Shown in pieces: positions 1 to 11,198 of a stretch of DNA of 64,000 nt. The DNA is from Parus major. Lineage: Eukaryota; Chordata; Aves; Passeriformes; Paridae. The stretch spans positions 25,821,880-25,885,879 of the forward strand of contig NC_031770.1 in assembly GCF_001522545.3 (NCBI RefSeq), read 5' to 3'. Made by a program: the position numbers and the translations under genes. The notes beneath the pieces were generated by a model. The model was not told where the DNA came from. It did not search any database and was given only the letters and a program-made list of their open reading frames with translations. How positions within the stretch are numbered: position 1 is the stretch's first letter; every line of letters begins with the position of its first letter.

Positions 1-3000
1 TTGAGGGCAATATGTTATTCCCATCAAACTGTTTCCACTCTGAGTTTTCATACTTGAGAGGTTGGATAAGCCTTGGACAAGCCTCTGACCTTTTAAATGC
101 TTAGCTGAATCTGGAATTCCAAACCTTTTGAACCTATTCCATCATAAACACTAACATACAAACAGATTCCACATAAATATTAAAGGCAAAAGGCAAAATT
201 TACAAAAATGTCAGTGTGCCAAAGAATACTACTGAACCTGTACAAAGATGTTTTTTTACATGTACCACACTCTGAAAAGTAGCTAGACTAGCTCAAGGCT
301 GCTTTTAGAAGTGTTTCACTATAGCCAGTACTGCTTCAGTGGGTCCCCACAGATACTTGGGTTGAAGCGTACAAAACTCAGCTGTTTAACTTTGCATCAG
401 ATTGCATTGATATCTCCTTCAAGTTTGAGATCCTGAGATGATCGCCTGAACAAATCAGCTGAAATCTCCTGAAGTCTGGCAATAATAATAATAACAACAA
501 CAACAACTATTATTATTATTGCTATTGTTATTATTGTTATTATTTGTATTCAGAAAATCAGCTATGTTGTCTTTGTGACAGACATATTACTAGAAAATAA
601 TTTGCTTCAGATAATATATATTGTATTCCAGTCCTGCTAAAAGGACTACAGGAGTTCAAGGTTACTTATTAGATCCATGTGTAAGATTCATAAGGCTCCT
701 CATTTTTCATGATATCAGCATAGTTGTAAATTGTATCTCTTCAAACCACTTAAAACTTCCCTGTTCCCCAGAAGCACCCGTGAATACAATTTTACAGGTA
801 CACCTTAGTTCAAAAGCAGCAACAATAACTGTTTTTATCATTCAACAGAAAGATGCAGGCCATGTTTTCCATATGCTCTTATTATAGCAGTCTAATCAGA
901 AAAAGCAAGCATACTGGCATTTACCACAGCCTATGTGTGCACATCTTTACATTCAAGCACCGCACACAGACTTTCTGCCACCAAGAATCAGTCACATTGT
1001 TGACACCCACCTATCTACATTCAAGACACTATTCCACAGCCACCAGTCACCACGTGAAAATGCAGCTCAAAGAACTACAGTGATTTGGGTAGCAAAAATA
1101 ATGTGGTTACTGGGAGAAAGTTTGTGGAAATGTAGCAAGATTAGGGGAAGAGCATTTCCTGTAATTTGTTGACCACCAAATTAAACGTATTGCTAGAGCT
1201 GACATGCAGTCTGTTTTCAGCTCTATGTACATGCAGTCAGGATAACTGAGCTCAAAAAAACTGGGCACTCAGTGGCAGTGTCCTTTTCCTAGAAAAGTAT
1301 GGTTGAATGAATAAGATTTATGAAATTCAGACACATCCTTTCCAGAACAACTATAACTACCCCATCTGTGCCTCTGCAGTACTCATAAATACTTGCTATG
1401 TTCTTGATCTTTTCATAGTATATCTGAGCAAGAGTCATTTGTAGCAGCCATAGCACAGACATAAAAAACCTTTAAAAGTTTCAGCCAGGTAACATTCAAA
1501 TGATCCATTCAAATGGTCTTCTGGTCATTTGAAGGCAAAGAACTATAGTTGATTTCACCTTGAAACAAGTTAATCAGATTTTAGCTAAATAAATATGATT
1601 TCTAAGCATATATTTTGCTTAATTTTATAAATAAACCAGAGGTCACATTCTGGATTGCATGACACAATCCAACTTTGTCATCTTTCTCTCTGGCATCATG
1701 ACAAACAAAACTGGCTTCTCATGGGGAACACATACAGCCCGTATGACTTGCATTTCTTTCAAGAAAGTGTCAATATATTAATTCATCTGAGCTACCTGCC
1801 AGAACGCTACCCCTATTTTTCTCCAACCCGACTCCTGCTTCAATTACACAAAGGGTAACTTGGCAATGCTGCTCTTATTTTCTCCTTCCCAAACTAAGCT
1901 TTACCCTTGCCCTTTTTCACCAAGTCGTTGTAGATGCCAAAATGTCACAAGTCAGAGCAAAGTCACAAGACCTCAGCAGTAGCAAGAGTAAGTGACAAGT
2001 GGAAAGGGACCCAAAGAATGTCTTTGTCAGGGCAGCCATTGGGCAAGGTTCCTCTCAAGCACGTGTGTACTACAAACACATATGAGGCTCCAGACTTCAG
2101 TAAATGGTTGAACAAGTTTACTGACATGACTCATTCTATTGCTATGTCTAAACCAAATCAATTTTAGCTGCTCGGCTTTGATGAATGTTAAAGTCATAGC
2201 AACCATAAAAAAATAAGAAAAGCACCTGAAAACATTTAACAACATGGGAAAAATATGGGGTTTAGCTGAAAATAAACAGAAGAAATTTCAAAACAAAGAA
2301 CGAGTTTATTTGTTCTTTCCCAGAAAGATTACCTTCTCTCATAAAAAGATCTTGTTATTAAAGTTCCTTTGCTTCCCCAGCAATGCTATCGTGGTTCTGT
2401 AACACTCTTAGTCTGGTCAAAGGCTATGTGGGCCACAGAACCAAGGCAATGGCAGTGTTTATGAGAGCTGGAAGCAAGATGAGGATGAGAAAGATGAGGA
2501 GAGACAATATTAGTCATCTACAAAATAAAGAGCTAGGAGGGCAAAATTGCTGAAGGGTAGATAGAGCTAGTAGTGCAGAAACACCGTCAATTTCTTTTTA
2601 AGAAAAGGGAAGAGAAAATTGCACATGCTCAAAGAAAAGTCCTTGAAAGTACCTGACAGCCAGCTCTGACTGAAGGGGAAATAGAAATTAATTTGGAGCA
2701 TTAATTTTAGATCCAGCAAATTCTTATCCTGTTAACCCCTTTTGTTTAGTAAATTCCCTTCCAAGTGTTTTTCCTGATAAGGAATTTCAGGGTCCAATCT
2801 CACAGGAACTTGTAGGACTGGGATTTTATCTAGTGGGCTCTGCTGTTGGCCGTTTCAGCTGGCGGAAGCCATAGTAGCTGGAAACACCGAAGTACATCTG
2901 TGTCTACACTTTATATATGTTCCTATTCTTAGTTTGAAGTCATTGCTGAAGTTCTACACAGGAGGTCACGATTTCAGCATCAGATACACTATTTTCCATC

Positions 3001-5116
3001 CACCAGCTAGAACCTAACAAACATTGCCTTAAATAAATTTGTGCCCATGCCAAATTCAAAATTAACTTCCCAAGCCAAGCTAGGGTTGATGGGATGGGGC
3101 CAAGGGGCCCACAACTCTGCTATTCAGCTAATGGAGTAGTCTCAAGCTGCCAATCCAACAAGGGAGACTTTTTTATTTAACATATACATTATACAACGTG
3201 TGCAATATTTTCCACATTCAATGAGAAGACTTTATTTATAAGCTGCCTGTGTTGAAATGGTCTCTTATTACAAGGAAGCAGCAAGCCAGGTTGAGCCTGG
3301 AAATGAACTCTCATTTTCTCCTTCACTGCAACATTCAGTGACATTTTGCTCATTCACTCCAAAAATATTTTACAGATGGGTTTGGACATTTAGGCCCTAG
3401 AATAATGAGTTATATTCACAAATCTTTTCACCTTGTTCAGTCTTCATTACTTACCAGAACAGACAGTGAGATACCGATTTTAAGGAATTCCATCTATCTT
3501 CAAGAGGAGTACCTATAGTGAAGATATACAGATTCATTTTCAGCCAGAAAAGTGTCTTTTGTCTTCACTACAGTTTCAAATGGATCAACATTTTGCAGAT
3601 AGGTTTCATATATAATTTTCAGTCTTTTCTACTAATGGAAAATTGAGTTAGATACTTTAGAGTTTCAAAGAACAGGCCAAACCTTCACATCTATGCTGAC
3701 TGCAATATGAATTGATATAAAAATAGTAAAAACTATGTCCATAATTCTGTCTTCATTCATGGGCCTGGGATATTTTCTCTGAAAATTCCTAGGTCCAGAT
3801 TCACCTCTGATGTCAGTCAAATTTCTCATCACACAGGAAACTAGTCGATATCAAAAAAGAAGTCAGTGCATGTATGAAATTTTTGTAATGCTCTGCAATA
3901 ATAATTTATTATGTAAGCCTTTGGGATATCCTGCAAGTGTATATATAATTAAAGTGGCCATTCAATTTCTAGATTCTTGATCTCATGTCAAGTGCTTTTG
4001 CTACACCTAAGACATTCAACAGATGGTTTAGAGTAACAAATTCCAGAAGAATTTTCTGAACTGTGAATCCTGGTCCCACAGAAGCATCATCTACCAGCTT
4101 TGAATTAAATATATATTCCTTACTGAGAAGCATATTTTCTAACCTCAGTATCTTCTCTGTGTTTCCTATTATTGGATTTAAATTACTTCTTGCTTGGAGA
4201 GTTCTCACAGAGCCAAGAACCACTGGTGGCTGTGAACACTATTTTGTCTATCTGTCATTACTCAGGTACTCTCCAAGGAATCCATGGGGCGATTACATAA
4301 ACCAGTGCATTGTCCTGTGGAGATAGCAGATATCTCTGAACAAACCAGTTGTGCTGCAAACATGACTAATTCAGGCTGATAGCTTTAATTCAAGCTCTGG
4401 TACAACCTTTCCACTCCAGGAGAGACCAGATTCCACTCCACTGTTGCAACAGATGTTTGCTTAACGGAGGATGTACATTACCCTCAGCAATTGGTGCGTA
4501 ATTATTCAAATGCTCTATAAATGGTCACTTTTTTTAACTCTCTCTCTGATCAGGGAACAGAGACTAATTAGGAAAGAGGAACAATTAGCAACCAAGGACA
4601 CTTTTGAAATAGGCCTACAGAGGAAAGAATCTTTTGTTTACATAAAAAAAAGTCACATTGTAGGCAATTAAAATTAGAAGAGTGTCAGGGGAGTTTTAAA
4701 ATGAAAGGCTGTGGAAAGAGCACAAAAATTGGAATGACTCATCCTCTCCTGGGAAAGCAATAAAAGCTCTTTATCCTTTGAAAAACCCCTAATTTAGTTC
4801 TGATATCAATAAAATTCTAATATGAAACAATGACTTTCCAGTTGCATTTCAATAATAAAATCCCATTTATGCAAAATAGACAAGAAGACCACAGGTAAAT
4901 ACTTCTTTCCATGCAAATGGTAGTACAGTACAAGGACTGACCTTGTACTGTCTGGGTTTAAACACTGACAGCATGGGGTTTAGGGTCTCTTGGTACTTGA
5001 GAAAAGACAGAATGACAACAATATCAATCTGTCAGTGGACACAGGCTGAGTGAGATCAGAGCCACTGGAGAGACAGAAAGCACAAAGAAGCGAGGCAATT
5101 TGATGGTTTCAGATAC
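1..5116. other. Unique sequence, no gene recognised
   Basis: I read this stretch on both strands and found no recognisable exon, RNA gene or transposon apart from the short AAT/TTA microsatellite near 481. The open frames here are short, overlap in several frames and resemble no protein family I know. The sequence is AT-rich and fits an intergenic or intronic position. Heavily decayed ancient repeats could be present but are below what can be recognised by eye. Confidence 0.6.
481..548. repeat. AAT/AAC to TTA/GTT microsatellite with fold-back symmetry
   Basis: The left half is a run of AAT units followed by AAC units. The right half is TAT/TTA units followed by GTTATT units. The halves are therefore near reverse complements and could fold into an imperfect hairpin, which a plain one-motif microsatellite would not do. 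The most likely origin is replication slippage in low-complexity DNA. No transposon ends are visible around it. Confidence 0.85.
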
Positions 5117-5169
5117 ATGGAATCACAGAATCATTAGGCTGGAAGAGACCTTCAAGATCAAGTCCAACA

Positions 5170-7930
5170 CATGCCCTAACACCTCAACTAAGCCATGGCA
5201 CCAAGTGCCACATCCAGTCTGTTTTTAAACACATCCAGGGATGTGACTCCACCACCTCCCCAGGCAGACCATTCCAATACTTTATTACCCTTTCTGTAAA
5301 AACTGTTTCCTATTATCCAACCTATATTTCCCTTGGTACAGCTTGAGACCGTGTCCTCTCATTCTGTCAGTTGCTGCCTGGAGAAAGAGACCAAACCTGC
5401 CTACAGCCACCTTTCAGGAAGTTGTAGAGAGTGATAAGGTCACCTCTGAGTCTCCTTTTCTCCAGGCTAAACAGCCCCAGCTCCCTCAGACATTCCTCAC
5501 AGGGCTTGTGATCCAAGCCCCTCACCAGCCTCATTGCCTCCTCTGGATGTGCTCAAGTGTCTCAATGTCCTTCCTGAACTGAGGGGCCAGAACTGGACAC
5601 AGAACTCAAGGTGTGACCTCACCAGTGCTGAGTACAGGGGAAGAATGACCCCCTTGGTCCTGCTGGCCACACTATTCCTGATCCAGGCCAGGGGCCATTG
5701 GCATCCTTAGCCCCCAGGGCACATTGCTGGCTCATGTCCAGCTGGCTGTCACCAGCACCCCCAGGTCCCTTTCTGCCTGGGCACTATCCAGCCACACCAT
5801 CCCCAGCCTGTAACATTGCAGGAGGTTATTGTGGTTCTACAGGATTTGACACTTGGACTTATTAAACATCATCTTATTGGACTCTGCACATCATTCCAAC
5901 CATTCCAGGTCTCTTTGCAGAGCCCTCCTCCCTTCCAACAGACTGACATACAATCCCAGCTTAGTGTCATCTGCAAATTTACTAATGAAAGACTCAATAC
6001 CCTCATCATGTCATCAATAAAAATATTGAACAGAACTGGCCCCAGCACAGACCTCTGAGGAACACCACTGGTCACTGGCCCCCAGCTGGATGCAGCACTG
6101 TTCACCACCACTCTCTGGGCCCGGCCATCCAGCCAGTTCTGAACCCAGCACAGAGTGCTCCTCTCCAAGCCATGGGCTCCCAGCTGTTCCAGGAGTGTGC
6201 TGTGGGAGACAGTGTCAAAGGCCTTGCTGAAGTCCAAACAGACAACATCCACAGACTTTCCCACATCCACCAGGGTGAGTCACCTGGTCATAAAAGGAAA
6301 TCAGGTTGGTCAGACATGAGCTGCACCTCCTAAACCCATGCTGGCTGGGTCTGATACCCTGGCCATCCTGTAAGTGATGACACTCCGTATAAACTGTTCC
6401 CTAATCTTACCAGGTACTGAGGTCAGGCTGACTGGTCTAGAATTACCAGGATCCTCCTTCCTACCCTTTTTGTGAATGGTCACATTGGCCAGCTTCCAGT
6501 CATCTGGAACCTCACCAGTGAGCCAGGATTGCTGGTAAATGATGGAGAGCGGCTTCACAAGCTCATCTGCCAGTTCCTTCATCACCCTGGGATGGATCCC
6601 ACCTGGTCCCATAGATTTATGAACATCCAAGAGGCTCAGCAGTTCTCTGACTGCCTCCCCCTGGGAAACCATTCTGCTCACTCACACCATCTACCAACTC
6701 AGAAGAACAGAACTCAGAAGAACTCCTGAGGACAAGCGGTCTTCCCACTAAAGACTGACGCAAAGGAGGTGTTAAGCACCTCCATCTTCTCCTCATCTGC
6801 AGTTACTAAGTTCCCTCCTGCATCCAGCAGAGAGCAAAGGTTGGTCTTACCCTTCTTTTACCACTAATGTATTCCTAAAAACATTTTTTATTATCCTTTA
6901 TGAAAGTTGCTAATTTAAGTTCAAACTGAGCTTTGGCCTCCCTAATTTTTTTCCTACATGCCCTAGCAACCCCCTTAAATACTCCCTGAGACACCTAACC
7001 CTTCTTCCTAAAATGATACATCCTCTTTTTAATCCTAAATTCCATTGAAACTTCCTTGCCCATCCAGACTGGACATTTGCCTCATCAACTCATCTTTTGG
7101 CACACAAGGACAGTCTGTTCCTGTGCCCTCAAGATCTCTGTTTTGAAGCATGTCCACCTTTCCTGGACTCCTTTGTTTTTGAGGGCTGCTTCCCAAGGAA
7201 CTCTCTGAATAAGTCTCCTAAATCGGCCAAAGTCTGCTCTCTGGAAGTCCAGCATAAAAGTCTTATTGATGTTCCTCCTGATTTCACCAAATATCAAGAA
7301 CTCTATAATTTCATGATCACTATGCCTCAAGCAGACTCCAACCACCACATCTCCCACCAGCTTATCTCTATTTGCAAACAGATCTAACACAGTCCCTCCC
7401 CTGCTGGGCTCACTCACCAGATGCAACAAAAAGTTGTCCTCAACACACTAAAAACTTCCTGGACTGCCTCTTTTCTGCTGAATTAAGTCCCCAGCAGGTG
7501 TCTGGTAGGTTAAGTTGCCTACAAGAGCAAGGGCTGGTGATCCTGAGACATTCTCCAGCTGCTTATAGAATACATTGACCACCTCTTCTTCCTGGTTGGG
7601 TGGACAGTAACAGACTCCCAGTAGGATGATGTCTGTCTTGTTGGCCTTCCCCTTAATTCTTACCCATAGGCATTCAACTTCATTGTCATTAGTTTCAATA
7701 CCCAAGGGATCAAAAGCCTCCCTAATATAAAGGGCCACCCCTCCACCTCTTCCCCCTTTCCTGTCAGCTCTGAAGAGCTTGTAGCTATCCAGTGCAGTGC
7801 TACAGCTATGTGAGTCATCCCACCACGTGTCCATGACGGCAACTACATGATAGCTTTGCTGTTGTACCTTGGCCTTCAGCTCTTCCTGTTACCCATGCTG
7901 TGTGCATTGGTGTACATTCACCTCAGCTGG
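5170..7930 (-). pseudogene. CR1 ORF2 remnant: endonuclease plus reverse transcriptase
   Basis: This is the decayed CR1 polyprotein that would nick target DNA and copy the element RNA. From 5' to 3' on the minus strand there is an APE-type endonuclease start (VNVHQCTQHG near 7925, then an in-frame stop) and a WWDDSH block at 7809-7826. A GYKLF-like block reads SYKLFRADRKGGRGGGVALY. The usual GDFN active-site block near 7504-7519 reads GNL and is followed by a frameshift. A LRHSDHEIIEF block near 7310 keeps the catalytic SDH. The reverse transcriptase follows, with HKSMGPGGIHPRVMKELADE, GEVPDDWKLANVT, DPGNSRPVSLTSVPGK (6310-6681) and [40 protein letters not shown] (5869-6270). The catalytic FADD box (5966-5977) is intact but sits in another frame, so a one-base frameshift lies near 6008-6015. 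Thumb and C-terminal pieces such as [17 protein letters not shown] follow in broken frames. It is a dead copy. Confidence 0.92.
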
Positions 7931-8099
7931 GCTGCTGATTCCACCCCTAACTCAGGCTTACCACCCTTGGGCCTGCTTCCAGAGAGCCCAGCTGCATCCC
8001 CCTGCCCCTTCAAACCAAGTTTAAAGCCTTCTCAATGAGTTCTGCCAGTTCATGAGCTAAAATCCTTCTGCCCTTAACAGAGAGATGGAGCCCATTCAG

Positions 8100-8680
8100 T
8101 TCTAGCAGGCCACGTGCTGTGTGATCAAAGGCCAGGTTGCCCCATGATTAAAGAACCCAAAATTCTGCTGATGACACCAACCCTTGAGCCACTTGTTGAT
8201 AATGTGGGCTCTCCTATTCCTTTCACTGTTTTTCTCTGTCATCAATAAGACTGAGGAAAAGACTACCTGTGCTCCTGCCCTATCAACCACTTGACTCAGT
8301 GCCCTAAAGTCCTTTTTCATTGGCCAAACACTCCTCTTTTCAATCTTGTCACTGCCAGCCTGGAGTATGAGCAGAGGGTAATAATCAGAGGGCTGATTCA
8401 GCCCAGAGAGTCTCTCAGTAATGTCCTGTAGCCAGGTCCCAGGGAGGCAGCACACCTCCCAGTGGGATGGGTCTGGTCAACATATGGGGCCCTCTGTTCC
8501 ACTCAGAAGGGAGTCACCTACCCTTCTTTTTAATGTTAGAGATGGTGACCCATCGGACAGAGAAAGTGTAATTGGGAGGCTCACTGGGAAGATAATTTTC
8601 TTCTACATCATCTGACTGACCCTCTAGATCCAGGGCCTCATACCTATTCTGAAGTGGCACCTGGGTAGATGATGGGGGTT
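8100..8680 (-). pseudogene. CR1 ORF1 remnant with esterase-like domain
   Basis: ORF1 of avian CR1 encodes an RNA-binding protein with an SGNH/esterase-like C-terminal region. Two blocks support the call. One is LQNRYEALDLEG at about 8621-8654. The other is the esterase part at 8102-8455, reading CCLPGTWLQDITERLSGL, PSDYYPLLILQAG, AQVVFSSVLLM and INKWLKGWCHQQNFGF. The block that reads like GTND in relatives is AGSDK here, so the presumed catalytic region is altered. The frame is interrupted between the two blocks (about 8456-8620), where the expected GDSLL-type start of the esterase is not readable in one frame. It lies directly 5' of the ORF2 remnant on the minus strand, as expected for CR1. 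Sequence at 8690-8960 and perhaps to 9340 may be the more decayed N-terminal half. Confidence 0.85.
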
Positions 8681-8960
8681 GGGAGGAATTTTTATTACCT
8701 CCCCGAGGAGAGACCCATTTCCACTCCCCTTCGTCTACTAGGTGTCCTCCTATTGCCTGACAGTGGGAGGCATGGGAGTTCTCTGGCTCCTAACGGGCCT
8801 CCTTCCAGGGTGGAAGGGCAGAACTCCAGCAATCTATTACCCTTTCCCTAATACTCCTTAGTCTTTAAACGTTTTCCCTAACCTTGGCCACCAGCGAAAG
8901 GAGATCACTCACCTGTCCACACTAGAAGGAGGCTTCTCCTGCAACACCCCGTGGTACCAT

Positions 8961-9699
8961 TGACAAGCTCAAACACTCTGAAAGGGTTTCAAGCACAGAA
9001 AGGGGTCTGGACAGACACATCCTTTTTGGAGGGTTCTATTTGGCTACATACACTTGTACTAACTGCAGATTTTGATAGGCCAAAACCCATTACTAACAAA
9101 AAAACCCCCAAAGCCAAGCAACCAACAGAAACACAGCAACCAACAAACTAAAAACCCCACTAGCAGGAGGAAATCTACAATCCTGCCTGCTTATCTTGCT
9201 TGTGTGAGCTGCTTTGCAAATTGTCCTGCCACACCATCAGAGATGTACCACGCCCCTGTCTGCCCACTCCTGTTCACTGCGCTCCCTAGAGTCTTCTTTT
9301 AATCTCCCCGTTGCTCGCTGGAGGAAAGCCCCATCCTGAGCCAGAGTGGCTAACCTGAACCAGGTGCTGGACAAGTGTTGTTTCCTGCAGTGACTATATT
9401 CTTGAAGCAACTGGTCACAGAACTTCCAAATTAAAAAAAGAAAAAAGAAAAAAAAAAAAAAGAAACTGGAGGTTGATTAATTTCTCAAGCCAGAAGATGT
9501 TACCTTTGAAAATCTTGACCACAATGTTTTGACAATACTTGGCGGACTTAAGATACCAAACCTCAACCAGAAACACTTAATAGGTAAATTAAACAGAAGA
9601 ATTAAAAAGAATCAACAGAATTGCTAACAAGTGGTTCAATTTTACCCGTTTTGGTAAAAATACAGGGCTGGCTGCCGATTTTGAAGATTGTGAGATCAA
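8961..9699. other. Junction between two CR1 elements, low-complexity A/C- and A-rich DNA
   Basis: This holds an A/C-rich stretch (about 9100-9160), then GC-richer sequence at 9165-9345 that may be the 5' end of the minus-strand CR1. An A-rich tract at 9433-9462 follows. Sequence at 9480-9699 may be decayed endonuclease sequence of the following plus-strand LINE, but no motif can be read. No gene is seen. Confidence 0.5.
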
Positions 9700-10033
9700 C
9701 AAATAGTAGAGTTAAGCACTGGAGTAAAGAGGAATATTAGACACAAGAAAGCATGCTTCAAAACATGCAATTTGTACACTATGGAGAAAACCATAAATTA
9801 AGGCATGCCAAAAGTAAAGCCGGAGTAACAAAGGACAAATGTGACTTTGAGAAAAAACTTTCTAAAGTAGTAAAAAGTAAAAATAAGAATCTATTTCTAA
9901 AATATCACAAGCAGAAAGCCTGCCAGAGAACCTTTAGGGTTAAAAATCAGAGTCTAATAGGAGCACTTGCAGAAGTACAGTTAGGCAAAAAAACTACTTA
10001 CCTGTGATTCATTATTGAGAAAATTACAGAGGA

Positions 10034-10036
<3 letters not shown>

Positions 10037-10064
<28 letters not shown>
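10037..10064. repeat. 28-bp poly-T run inside the old LINE
   Basis: An uninterrupted run of 28 T lies between two reverse-transcriptase-like blocks of the plus-strand LINE. It may be slippage or the A-tail end of a tiny minus-strand retro-insertion. No body of such an insertion and no flanking duplication is visible. Confidence 0.9.
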
Positions 10065-10230
10065 CAGCAGAATGACATTTTCAAATTGAAAAGTCAGGAG
10101 AAAAGTTCTTAAAATAGATCACTAAAACAGTAATAAAATTGTCTGGAGCAGGTGACATTTGCCCAGGAGTCCTAAGGAAATTCCTGTACAAAATTCTCAA
10201 GCTACTAGGTGGTACAATTTACAGTCTGAA

Positions 10231-10647
10231 TGCGGGATATGGGGTTATAACTGTTAAAGTTGCTAAGGCTTATGCTCAGCAGAAGGCCCTGTGGGAAGGC
10301 CCAGCTGCAGGCTGAATGGCTGGACGTCAGCTGTGGGGGGAGAGGCAGTTAGGAGCGAGGACAGAGGCAGCTGAGTGACAGCTGGAAGTGAGATTGTGAT
10401 TGGCTGGAGGAAAACGCGGACAGCGTGTGAGCAGGAAGCTGACTGGGTGATAGGACACATGGAGAGTGGCACTGCAACTGAGCCAGCCAATGGGTGCCCT
10501 TCTTCTGTTAAGTTCTGCTAGACCTCGGTTTGGTTTCATTTATGTCAGGTGGAAATTAAAAGTATAAAAGGAGAGTGATTTCTGCAACAAAGGGATCTCC
10601 TTCAGATGCATAAGGGTGTCTGTGTCTCTTTGTTCCCCATTGCTACA
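10231..10647 (+). mobile_element. Solo LTR of an endogenous retrovirus, 417 bp, with 6-bp target duplication
   Basis: The element begins TGCGGGATATGGGG and ends CCCCATTGCTACA. These are canonical TG...CA ends, and the termini are imperfect inverted repeats (the end reverse-complements to TGTAGCAATGGGG). TCTGAA flanks it on both sides (10225-10230 and 10648-10653), as expected for a 6-bp integration duplication of the alpha- or beta-retrovirus-like kind. Removing it brings together two blocks of the same LINE reverse transcriptase, which independently supports the edges. Inside are an inverted CCAAT (10399-10403), a CCAAT box (10487-10491) and TATAAAAG (10563-10570), giving plus orientation. 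No internal retroviral genes lie beside it, so it is a solo LTR left by recombination. A clear AATAAA is lacking. The family name is not known. Confidence 0.75.
10487..10570 (+). promoter_or_regulatory. LTR promoter: CCAAT box and TATA box
   Basis: CCAAT at 10487-10491 and TATAAAAG at 10563-10570 are spaced as in an RNA polymerase II core promoter. They sit about 80 bp before the 3' end of the solo LTR, where a U3/R boundary is expected. Transcription would start around 10593-10600 on the plus strand. Present activity cannot be judged. Confidence 0.55.
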
Positions 10648-10828
10648 TCTGAACATCTGTCACTACTATAGCAAGGGAAGACAGCAAACATAGACACTGC
10701 TTTACAGAGTAGGCATTTGAGAAATTTAGGAAAGTACAAATCAGGAAGCCTGATTTGCTTATTGGGAAACTTGTCAGGAAGAAATCTGAGATCCCAGTTA
10801 CACATGTATAGGGTTAATCTGGGATGTC

Positions 10829-11198
10829 TGTCACTCTATCGGGAATGGCGAGAAGAACAACACAGGCTCTTGTGAATTGAACAGGAGAGTGAGGTTTATT
10901 ACCTCAGATCTTCTTTCAGAGACCAACACGTGAAAGTACAGAAAAGTAAAACTCTTTTTGGTTAGTAAACACATCACCATCATTGGTCAGTGGGGTACAC
11001 CACCCCTCAACCTTCTCTTGCAAGAAAACAAGAGACTGACAAACAGCACCTGCAAGGCTGTTTTCTATCTCTGAGGACTGTTTTAATTCCTCCTTATGAA
11101 TTCCCAGGCCACTTTCTCAGGCGAGATTGAGAAAATTATGCAGCCTGCTATTCCACAGGCACTGTGCTCCCTGCTTTTGCTCATAGTTATCATCCATA
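10829..11198 (-). mobile_element. LTR-like insertion in the old LINE, minus orientation
   Basis: GGATGTC occurs on both sides (10822-10828 and 11199-11205). LINE reverse-transcriptase sequence resumes after the right copy with a QH...FFEK block, so the intervening 370 bp is an insertion. On the minus strand there is AATAAA (10895-10900) about 70 bp before an end reading ...GAGTGACA, with a CCTGTGTTGTTCTT block between, like an LTR R-U5 region. An internal TGTGGAATAGC at 11157 gives an alternative TGT...ACA element of 329 bp. The 7-bp flank is longer than the usual 4-6 bp for LTR elements, and the outer right end is CCATA rather than CA. Class and exact edges are therefore unresolved. A partial ERVL-type LTR is my preferred reading. 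Confidence 0.5.

Larger units (their letters stand above)
5117..8960 (-). mobile_element. Long CR1 LINE retrotransposon, inactive
   Basis: A CR1 non-LTR retrotransposon lies with its 3' tail at 5117 and its 5' side at higher coordinates. The tail carries the avian CR1 ending, seen on the plus strand as GGAATCACAGAATCATTAGG followed by a GGAAGAGACCTTCAAGATCA-type block. Reading the minus strand from 5' to 3' gives ORF1 with an LQNRYEALDLEG block and an esterase-like region, then the ORF2 endonuclease, the reverse transcriptase and a C-terminal region. At about 3.8 kb it is close to full length for CR1, which is usually 5'-truncated. GC-rich sequence at 9165-9345 resembles a CR1 5' part, so the element may extend to about 9340 with an A/C-rich insert at 8990-9165. 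Frameshifts and stops in both ORFs show it cannot move itself. CR1 normally leaves no clear target duplication, and none is seen. Confidence 0.95.

Noticed and set aside
5816..8038. Numerous plus-strand frames over the CR1 block
   Set aside because: They are antisense shadows of the minus-strand CR1 ORF1/ORF2.
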